Under the pieces are notes generated by a model. The model was not told the DNA's origin and searched no databases. It saw only the letters and a program-made list of their open reading frames with translations. Of a stretch of DNA of 14,825 nucleotides, positions 1 through 6,130 are shown in pieces (position 1 is the stretch's first letter; the number at the start of each line of letters is the position of its first letter). Made by a program: the position numbers and the translations under genes. Where the stretch lies: positions 1 through 14,825 of the forward strand of contig JBJTDR010000013.1 in the NCBI GenBank assembly GCA_046092445.1. Direction: 5' to 3'. Source of the stretch: CAIUPE01 sp046092445 (lineage in GTDB: Bacteria > Pseudomonadota > Alphaproteobacteria > Rhizobiales > Beijerinckiaceae).

Positions 1-24
1 ATATAAAATATATTTTTATTTTAC

Positions 25-39
25 AGCTTAGATTAAGCT
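25..39. promoter_or_regulatory. Inverted repeat in AT-rich DNA, possible operator
   Basis: AGCTTA and its exact reverse complement TAAGCT are separated by three bases (GAT), giving a perfect 6+6 dyad inside very AT-rich sequence. It is too short and lacks a U-tract, so it is unlikely to be a terminator. It could be a protein binding site acting on the GH16 gene or on a gene to the left of the window, but short AT-rich dyads also arise by chance. Confidence 0.25.
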
Positions 40-79
40 TTTCATATTTATAAACAAATTCAACAAATTATGATTTTTA

Positions 80-152
80 TCGGGAAAAATACGGATTTAT
101 ATTGACGTATAATGCGCCAGCCCGTTAAAAGATGCTTACGGAAAAATACGGA
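80..152 (+). promoter_or_regulatory. Two copies of a TACGGA-pair element, candidate regulator binding sites
   Basis: The 13-base string GGAAAAATACGGA occurs exactly twice, at 83-95 and 140-152, 57 bases apart. Each copy sits in a pair of half-sites spaced 10 bases, about one helical turn: TCGGGA at 80 with TACGGA at 90, then TACGGA at 137 with TACGGA at 147. The pairs flank a candidate promoter, one upstream of the -35 and one over the expected transcription start. That geometry suits a dimeric DNA-binding regulator; no regulator is identified. Confidence 0.4.
102..130 (+). promoter_or_regulatory. Candidate sigma-70-type promoter for the secreted GH16 gene
   Basis: TTGACG at 102-107 matches the -35 consensus at five of six positions, and 17 bases later TTAAAA (125-130) could serve as a weak -10. 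A perfect TATAAT also lies at 108-113, but nothing resembling a -35 is found at the right distance before it. Either arrangement would start transcription around 120-137 and leave a leader of more than 200 bases before the gene at 369. Start mapping would settle which is used. Confidence 0.35.
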
Positions 153-368
153 CACCGAGAGAATCGGTGTTCCGCCGGGACAGACGATCCCGTGACCCGT
201 GCAGCCCTCGAATTGCGCCAGATCAAGAGAGCGCCGCGGCATCTATCAGGCCTGACGAGCATGGCCTGCTTCACATGACCATGCGTGGTCTCAACCTGTG
301 TCCCGTGACGCCAATCCCCGGCCCTGCGACGGCGGATTCGCCCGCCAACCACAAAAAGGATGAGCAAT

Positions 369-1934
369 ATGGCTATCGACCCTAAAAATCTTGCCGGCAC
401 TGCAACGCTGACTTTCAGCGATGAATTCAATGCGTTCAGCATGTGGAACGGCAGCTCCGGCACGTGGCAGACCTCTTATCCGTGGTCGCCCGCCAGCGGC
501 GGCACCAATGCACCGAATGGCGAGTTGCAATGGTATATCAACCCGGCCTATGCGCCGACCTCTTCGGTGAACCCGTTCAGCATCAGCAACGGGATTCTCG
601 ATATCGAAGCTGCGCCGGCATCCGCGACGATCCGATCAATCACCGGATTGCCCTATACGTCGGGCATCATCACAACCAACCATTCATTCGCGCAGACTTA
701 CGGCTATTTCGAAATGCGGGCGCAATTGCCGACGGGCAAAGGGATCTGGCCTGCGTTCTGGCTGCTGCCGACCGATCTGAGCTGGCCGCCTGAAATCGAC
801 GTGATGGAAGTGATCGGCTCGCGTCCGAACGAACTGAACACCACGGTGCATTACGGCAATGAATTGTCGAAAGGTTTCGTGACCACGGTTTCGGGCATGA
901 CAACCGGCTACCACACATATGGTGTCGACTGGGAAAAGGACTACATTACGTGGTATTTCGACGGCAATCAGGTGGCGAAAACAGCGACGCCCGCGGGTCT
1001 GGACAAGCCCATGTATATGCTGGCAAACCTCGCTGTTGGCGGAAACTGGCCGGGGAGTCCCGACTCGACAACACCGTTTCCTGCCGAGTTGAAGATCGAC
1101 TATATCCGCGCCTATGCAGCAGCGCCGAATGGCGGGGGCACGCCACCACCTTCACCGACACCTACTCCGACTCCGACTCCGACACCTACCCCGACACCAA
1201 CAACGCAGAAACTGTTCGATCTGGCGGTTGGACCGGCGACGACGAAGACCATTCTCGGAACCTCCGGCAATGATGTCATCAATGGCACGAGCGGCAATGA
1301 CTACATCGACAGCTGGGGCGGTTCAGACACGATGTCGGGTGGCGCAGGCGGCGACACATACGAAGTTTACAGCAGCACCGCTGTGATCAAGGAGCTTCTG
1401 AATGCCGGAATCGATACCGCGATCAGCGGTGCGAAAAGCTTCACACTGGCAGCGAATGTCGAAAACCTCACGTTGTTCGGCAATGGCGGCGTGGCCGGAA
1501 ACGGAACCCAGACGGGAACAGGCAACAGTCTGAACAATCTGATGGTGTCGAAATCCACGACATCGGCTTTCACGCTCAGGGGGATGGACGGGAACGATCA
1601 GATCTTTGCCGGCAAGGCCGCGGATATTCTGACTGGCGGAAACGGTGCGGACGAGTTTGTGTTCAAGGCTCTGCCGACGACGGCGGGGCGTATCACCGAC
1701 TTCGCTGTGGGCACCGATATGCTCGATCTCAGGGGCCTCTTCACAGCTTCCGGCTATGCCGGAACCAATCCGATCGCCGACAAGCATCTGGTGCTGAGCG
1801 CAAATGCCAGCGGGGGCACGGATGTGTTTCTCGATGCGGATGGCACGGGCGCGAAGGCCGCGGTGAAAGTCGTATCGCTTGACAGAATTGTGCCGTCGAC
1901 GCTGCATCTGCAGGCGGATATCTGGTTCGCCTGA
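369..1934 (+). CDS. Secreted GH16 endo-beta-glycanase with Pro-Thr linker and RTX-like C-terminal domain
   Basis: This protein of about 521 residues is predicted to cut beta-glucan or galactan-type bonds in an extracellular polysaccharide. A GH16 domain fills roughly residues 10-250 and carries the family signature EIDVME, with E142 as expected nucleophile, D144 as helper and E147 as acid/base. A (Pro-Thr)n linker follows at about 262-280. After it come glycine- and aspartate-rich RTX-like calcium-binding repeats (about 296-336, GTSGND and GGAGGD; and about 404-435, GMDGND and GGNGAD). There is no N-terminal signal peptide, which with C-terminal RTX repeats points to type I secretion, as known for rhizobial ExsH and PlyA. 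The secretion genes are not in the window. The ATG at 369 is preferred because AAGGA at 356-360 lies eight bases before it; an in-frame ATG at 360 overlaps that site. An intrinsic terminator follows, so the gene is probably transcribed alone. Confidence 0.92.
   Translation: MAIDPKNLAGTATLTFSDEFNAFSMWNGSSGTWQTSYPWSPASGGTNAPNGELQWYINPAYAPTSSVNPFSISNGILDIEAAPASATIRSITGLPYTSGIITTNHSFAQTYGYFEMRAQLPTGKGIWPAFWLLPTDLSWPPEIDVMEVIGSRPNELNTTVHYGNELSKGFVTTVSGMTTGYHTYGVDWEKDYITWYFDGNQVAKTATPAGLDKPMYMLANLAVGGNWPGSPDSTTPFPAELKIDYIRAYAAAPNGGGTPPPSPTPTPTPTPTPTPTPTTQKLFDLAVGPATTKTILGTSGNDVINGTSGNDYIDSWGGSDTMSGGAGGDTYEVYSSTAVIKELLNAGIDTAISGAKSFTLAANVENLTLFGNGGVAGNGTQTGTGNSLNNLMVSKSTTSAFTLRGMDGNDQIFAGKAADILTGGNGADEFVFKALPTTAGRITDFAVGTDMLDLRGLFTASGYAGTNPIADKHLVLSANASGGTDVFLDADGTGAKAAVKVVSLDRIVPSTLHLQADIWFA
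1155..1202 (+). repeat. Imperfect hexanucleotide tract encoding the Pro-Thr linker
   Basis: Eight consecutive six-base units of the type CCNACN encode alternating Pro and Thr between the GH16 and RTX-like domains. Synonymous third-base differences break the repetition, which would limit slippage, but gain or loss of whole units would keep the reading frame and only change linker length. Confidence 0.8.
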
Positions 1935-1970
1935 TCCTCACCGATCAGAGACGGCTGTGATACGAACGAG

Positions 1971-2001
1971 CCGGGAGACCTCACAGGGTCTTCCGGTTTT
2001 C
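1971..2001 (+). terminator. Intrinsic terminator after the secreted GH16 gene
   Basis: CCGGGAGACC (1971-1980) pairs with GGTCTTCCGG (1987-1996) over ten base pairs with one G:U, leaving a six-base loop TCACAG. A TTTTC run follows directly. It lies 36 bases past the stop codon and should separate this gene from the deacetylase gene downstream. Confidence 0.8.
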
Positions 2002-2083
2002 TGCTGACGTAACTTCCCCAAGGTGAGGCGGCGGGAAAGAGCGGCTAAGCTTGCCATCCACATGAATGGCGGGGCTTACAGCA

Positions 2084-3139
2084 ATGACATTGCGATATCT
2101 CGGTTACAAATTCGCGCTCAATCTCTTGTCGGCGTCGAATTTGCACAAGCCGCTTGCGCGTCTAAAGCCCGCGCGCGGCATCATTCTGGCCGCACACAGG
2201 GTGCGTCCGTTCAGGGGCGGCCCGTTCTTGCCGAACAGATCGCTTGAAATCACGCCCGACTTTCTGGGCGATGCACTCCGGCTCGTGCGCAGCCGGGGCT
2301 ATGAATTTGTGAACATGGATGAGGCACTCAGGCGGCTTAGAAACAATGATCCGCGCCGTTTTGCCGTACTGACCTTTGATGACGGTTATCGCGACCACGC
2401 CGATTACGCGCTGCCCGTCATGCAGGCGCTCAACGTTCCGGCGACGTTCTACATCGCACCGGGATTTGCGGAGCGGAGTGCGGCTCTGTGGTGGGCGGAC
2501 GTCGAAGCAGTACTGGCGAGGAATGATATGGTCGCCTATGATCATCCGCGCAGAGCGATCCGCCTCCGGACCCGCTCCGTACGGCAGAAGCAGGCAGCAT
2601 TCGAACAAATCTACCGCGAGATTCGTGACCTCTCCTGGCAGGACGCCAAGGCGGTGACAACGCAACTGGCAAAAGATTACCGGATCAATAGCGCCGAGAC
2701 GGTGGAAAGCGCGTGCCTCGACTGGGACGGCGTTCGCGCTCTCGCTGCCGACTCGTTCGTGACGATCGGCGCGCATACGGTGAACCATCCCGTGCTGGCC
2801 GCTTGTCAGGATAGCACAATCAACGACGAAATGCGGCAGTCGCGCGCGATGATTGTCAATCAATTGCAGCGACCTGTGCGGCACCTCGCCTACCCGCATG
2901 GCGACCCTACCGCGGCAGGCCAACGCGAGTTCGAAACCGCGCGTGAGATCGGGTTTGACTCAGCGGTAACCACGCGGCCGGGGCTTGTCGATCATCATCA
3001 TGCCGACCGGCTGACCGCCCTGCCCCGCATCTCGCTCAATGGCTGTTTCCAGTCGCTGGCCCAGCTGGATGTGCTGATTTCGGGCGCACCTTTTCTGATC
3101 CGCAATGCCGTCAGGCCCAGAATGGCCGGACCACGCTAG
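2084..3139 (+). CDS. NodB-like polysaccharide deacetylase (carbohydrate esterase family 4)
   Basis: The protein of about 351 residues is predicted to remove acetyl groups from a sugar, probably N-acetyl groups, using a divalent metal. The NodB motifs are in order: TFDDGYRDH with D99 as expected base and D100 as metal ligand; HTVNH with metal ligands H231 and H235; and AYPHGD around Y270. A helical insertion of about 80 residues separates the first two motifs. No clear signal peptide or membrane segment is seen, so a cytoplasmic site of action on a lipid-linked or soluble sugar is more likely than action on secreted polymer. The start is uncertain: the ATG at 2084 has a weak GGCGGGG site eight bases upstream, while the in-frame ATG at 2066 has none. 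It lies 55 bases before the adenylation/thioesterase gene, probably in the same transcript. The exact substrate is unknown. Confidence 0.85.
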   Translation: MTLRYLGYKFALNLLSASNLHKPLARLKPARGIILAAHRVRPFRGGPFLPNRSLEITPDFLGDALRLVRSRGYEFVNMDEALRRLRNNDPRRFAVLTFDDGYRDHADYALPVMQALNVPATFYIAPGFAERSAALWWADVEAVLARNDMVAYDHPRRAIRLRTRSVRQKQAAFEQIYREIRDLSWQDAKAVTTQLAKDYRINSAETVESACLDWDGVRALAADSFVTIGAHTVNHPVLAACQDSTINDEMRQSRAMIVNQLQRPVRHLAYPHGDPTAAGQREFETAREIGFDSAVTTRPGLVDHHHADRLTALPRISLNGCFQSLAQLDVLISGAPFLIRNAVRPRMAGPR

Positions 3140-3194
3140 ATTTTTGGGAACTTATCCGAGTCCGAAAGACTCATTCTTCCGTAACTCAGGTTTG

Positions 3195-6050
3195 ATGGAT
3201 TCCATGCTCGACGCACCTCGCACAAAGATAGACGAACAACAGCCCGTCCCGTCAGACTCCGCGCAGGAGCGCATAAATGCACACGGCATTGACGCTCTCG
3301 TCCATTCCCTCGACTGGATCAAAGCACCCGATATTCCGGAGGCTGGAGAGGTTCCGTTCAATCCGGCATTTGTGGCTCCGGATACGGGCTTTTGTGACAC
3401 TCCGATTTTTGACCATTTCCAGCGTGCCGCCATGGCGCACAGGGACTCGATTGCGATCAGCGACGGCATGCCACGCATGAATTATGGCGAGCTGCTTGCA
3501 AAAAGCCTCGTATTGGCATGCAGGATCGGCGATCTTGTGCCGGCGGGGGAAGCTGTCGGCATTTTTCTGGCGGACCCGGCGCTGTTCCCGCTGGCGGCGC
3601 TCGGCTGCTTTGCGGCGCACAGGCCGTTTATCGCGCTTGACCGGAACAGTCCAACCGAGCGGAACCACTATATTCTGGAACAATCGGGTGTGCAGTTCAT
3701 GATACTCGACTCGGCGGTTGACTCGATTCCGCAGGTCTTGTCGATCCTCGTGACATCGATCGATATTGATGCTCCGGACGTGCAGCCAGTAAACGAAAGA
3801 CAGACCAACGAGCCGTTAGCTACCGATTCAACCGACGAGCCCGCGTTCATCCTGTATACCTCTGGCAGCACAGGCCATCCGAAGGGCATTGTCGGCAGCG
3901 AGCGGGGATTGCTGGAGCGCATCCGGCAACATGTGATCGCGTGCCAGATGACCTCGGACGATGTCTGCCTGCCGCTGAGTTCACCCTGTACGATTGCGGG
4001 CAATCGAGAGATTTTCTCGGCGCTGCTTTCGGGCGCGCGGTTGATGATGGTGGAGCCGCAAAAGGCGGGATTACGCGGCTTGCGGACGTTGATCCGGGAC
4101 AGCAAGGTGACGTTCATCAATACGGTCCCGGCATTGGCCCGGTCGATCCTGAAGGCGGAGGGGCCAGATACGGATTTTGCGACCGTGCGGCTTGTTCGCC
4201 TCAACGGCGACCGGGTTTTATGGTCGGACCTCGCGCTCCTCAAAGAAAAGATGCCGGAAAACTGCTTCCGGCAGGTGGCCTATTCATCAACGGAGACAAC
4301 CGGAACCTTCTGGTATCCACCGCGGGATTGGGGTGACCGGACGGGAACGGTTCCGATCGGGATGATGCATTCTGAGGTGTGTTACACGCTCCTGGCCGCG
4401 GATGGCACGTCAGCCAGACCGGGCGAGGAAGGCGAATTGGTCATTCGCAGCAGGTTCATGGCGCTGGGGCACTGGCGGCACAGCACCTGTGTGCCGGGGC
4501 CGATCCTGCCGGACCCCGAACGTGCGGGCTTCCGGATTTTTGCGACGGGTGACCTCATGCGTCTTGGCACGGGAAACGTGCTTGAATTTGTTGGTCGCAA
4601 GGACCGACAGATCAAAATTGACGGACAGCGCGTGGAGCCAGCGGAACTTGAAGTTTTGCTGCGCCAGTCGCCCGGTGTGGCCGATATCGCCGTGGTGCCC
4701 AGCACGCTCGATGGCGAAGTCGCGCTGGTGAGCTTTATCGTGACCAGCAATCCGAATGATAGCCATCTTGTCGAGGGTTTGCGGGCGCGCATCAGAACGC
4801 AACTGCCAAAGCAGCTCCACCCGCGCACCATCCATTTGCTCGCGGCGATCCCGCGCCTGCCAAGCGGCAAGCAGGATACGCAAAGCCTGATCAGGACTGA
4901 TGCCGCATTTCATGAGGCGGAGGCGGCAAACGAGAACGCCATGTCCATCAGCGAGAGCAGTGACTCGGTATCATCTGCCATTGAGCGTGTCTGGAAAAAG
5001 ACGCTCAAGATCGCCCATGTCGACCCCGAAACGAGTTGGGATTCGGCTGGCGGGACATCGCTGAAGCTTTTGCGCTTCGTGTTCCAGCTGGAAACCGAAC
5101 TTGACCGAAAATTGCCGCTTGATCTTGTTTCGGTTGAAATGACGCCGCGGGAACTCGAGCGCGCTATCCTCGCGCTTGACCGGGCGGAGACAGCACAAAA
5201 CGATGCACCACAGGGCAATCTGACAGCGTCCCATCGACCATTCGTGTTCCTGTTCCCCGGATTAACGGGTGAAAACCCATCACTTGCCGCGCTTCGGGTT
5301 GAATTGGGCGATACGATTGATCTCGCTTTGATTACCTATCCCGGTTGGCGTGACATGGCGGCAAGCGCGATGGACTTTGACGCGATGACGGATATCGCTT
5401 TGCAGCAAGTGCTCGAAAAAGCACCTGAGGGCGAGCTTGACTTTATCGGCTACTCGCTCGGAGGGTCAGTCGCATTTAACGTCGCGCAAAAGCTGATCGC
5501 CATGGGACGGTCCATCAACAGATTCTGCGTCCTTGACAATGATGTGAGTGGAAAATCGCGATCATCGGGAACAGGGCTGAGTAACAGCCTCAAACGGGTC
5601 GTCCTCGCATTGAGCGGTGATCTCGGTGGAGAAATCACACATTTCGAGCGCGCGAGCAGGGTTCTCGCCCTTGGGCTTGCCAGACCACTTGCAAGGCCCG
5701 CCTTGCGTCTTCTGTCGCATATGTCATTTGGCAGGCTTCAGCCAGAAAAGCGATACATGCTCGAGTCCGAGATCTGGGAAACGCTGCAACGCACGGCATT
5801 CCTGAACTGGCTCGCCTCAAACACCAGGCATCCCTTACCTGTGCCGATCTTTCTAGTACGATCGGAAGAGCCCCGCCCGGGCGCACCGGCCGATCTCGGA
5901 TGGGCCCTGCTCACCCCCCATTTGTCGATTGTTCCGGTACAGGGCGACCATATCAGCATGTTGCGGCAACCGAACAGGGATAGGGTGCGGGAGGCAATCA
6001 CGGCCTATTTTGCCGATCATCCGGGCGCAATCCGGCAGGCGGCCGAGTAG
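3195..6050 (+). CDS. Single-module NRPS-like protein: adenylation, carrier and thioesterase domains
   Basis: This protein of about 951 residues should activate a carboxylic acid as its adenylate, load it on a phosphopantetheine arm, and release or transfer it. The adenylation domain (about 75-590) shows YTSGSTGHPKG at 221-231, YSSTE, GRKDRQIKIDG at 467-477, and the catalytic lysine K559 in LPSGKQD. The carrier domain (about 595-665) has AGGTSL with S622 as attachment site. The alpha/beta-hydrolase thioesterase (about 685-945) has GYSLGG with nucleophile S754 and a late histidine H919 in GDH. There is no condensation domain. Where amino-acid-activating domains usually have the Phe-Asp pair that holds the alpha-amino group, this one reads TIAGNREIF (266-274), so the substrate may not be an ordinary alpha-amino acid (inference). 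The start at 3195 is preferred; the in-frame ATG at 3105 overlaps the deacetylase gene and has no ribosome binding site; ATG 3204 is also possible. Confidence 0.88.
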   Translation: MDSMLDAPRTKIDEQQPVPSDSAQERINAHGIDALVHSLDWIKAPDIPEAGEVPFNPAFVAPDTGFCDTPIFDHFQRAAMAHRDSIAISDGMPRMNYGELLAKSLVLACRIGDLVPAGEAVGIFLADPALFPLAALGCFAAHRPFIALDRNSPTERNHYILEQSGVQFMILDSAVDSIPQVLSILVTSIDIDAPDVQPVNERQTNEPLATDSTDEPAFILYTSGSTGHPKGIVGSERGLLERIRQHVIACQMTSDDVCLPLSSPCTIAGNREIFSALLSGARLMMVEPQKAGLRGLRTLIRDSKVTFINTVPALARSILKAEGPDTDFATVRLVRLNGDRVLWSDLALLKEKMPENCFRQVAYSSTETTGTFWYPPRDWGDRTGTVPIGMMHSEVCYTLLAADGTSARPGEEGELVIRSRFMALGHWRHSTCVPGPILPDPERAGFRIFATGDLMRLGTGNVLEFVGRKDRQIKIDGQRVEPAELEVLLRQSPGVADIAVVPSTLDGEVALVSFIVTSNPNDSHLVEGLRARIRTQLPKQLHPRTIHLLAAIPRLPSGKQDTQSLIRTDAAFHEAEAANENAMSISESSDSVSSAIERVWKKTLKIAHVDPETSWDSAGGTSLKLLRFVFQLETELDRKLPLDLVSVEMTPRELERAILALDRAETAQNDAPQGNLTASHRPFVFLFPGLTGENPSLAALRVELGDTIDLALITYPGWRDMAASAMDFDAMTDIALQQVLEKAPEGELDFIGYSLGGSVAFNVAQKLIAMGRSINRFCVLDNDVSGKSRSSGTGLSNSLKRVVLALSGDLGGEITHFERASRVLALGLARPLARPALRLLSHMSFGRLQPEKRYMLESEIWETLQRTAFLNWLASNTRHPLPVPIFLVRSEEPRPGAPADLGWALLTPHLSIVPVQGDHISMLRQPNRDRVREAITAYFADHPGAIRQAAE

Positions 6051-6057
6051 GCCGCCT
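6037..6057 (+). other. Hairpin spanning a stop codon
   Basis: AGGCGGCC (6037-6044) pairs perfectly with GGCCGCCT (6050-6057) around the five-base loop GAGTA. The stop codon TAG (6048-6050) lies partly in the loop. No U-tract follows, so it is not a terminator by itself; it sits eight bases before the terminator arm and may protect the mRNA end or assist termination. Confidence 0.5.
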
Positions 6058-6064
6058 CAAAGCG

Positions 6065-6105
6065 AAAAGCCCGCCCCCTCTTGACGGATGGGGCGGGCCT
6101 TTTTT
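6065..6105. terminator. Bidirectional intrinsic terminator between convergent operons
   Basis: GCCCGCCCC (6069-6077) pairs perfectly with GGGGCGGGC (6090-6098). An A-run lies on the left (6065-6068) and six T on the right (6100-6105), so each strand reads a GC-rich stem followed by a U-tract. It lies between the stop codons of the plus-strand adenylation/thioesterase gene (6050) and the minus-strand flippase-GH16 gene (6131) and should end both transcripts. Confidence 0.9.
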
Positions 6106-6130
6106 CAACCGCGCGAGGACGGCGCGACGT

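Larger units (their letters stand above)
1..368. other. Non-coding leader upstream of the secreted GH16 gene
   Basis: I see no convincing gene here; the open frames on both strands are short, lack ribosome binding sites and have no recognisable protein features. The first 110 or so bases are strikingly AT-rich with many T-A steps, and composition then shifts to the GC-rich level of the genes. The stretch holds an inverted repeat (25-39), repeated TACGGA-like elements (80-95 and 137-152), a candidate promoter (about 102-130), and three small hairpins (247-268, 277-290, 331-346) in what would be a leader of more than 200 bases. In rhizobia, AT-rich DNA upstream of polysaccharide genes can be bound by MucR/Ros-type regulators; applying that here is inference. 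Confidence 0.7.

Noticed and set aside
1155..1202. Short-unit repeats as a CRISPR-like or regulatory array
   Set aside because: The units are contiguous without spacers, in frame, and encode a normal Pro-Thr interdomain linker.
1323..1907. Long minus-strand open frame opposite the secreted GH16 gene
   Set aside because: It lies fully antisense to the RTX-like region, has no recognisable domain or ribosome binding site, and is rich in Arg and His as expected for a shadow frame of GC-rich coding DNA.
2162..2923. 253-codon minus-strand open frame opposite the deacetylase gene
   Set aside because: The plus-strand frame carries all NodB motifs; the antisense frame has no family features and a composition typical of shadow frames.
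3105..3194. Upstream start for the adenylation/carrier/thioesterase gene
   Set aside because: It overlaps the end of the deacetylase gene, has no ribosome binding site and adds residues without domain content. It cannot be fully excluded.
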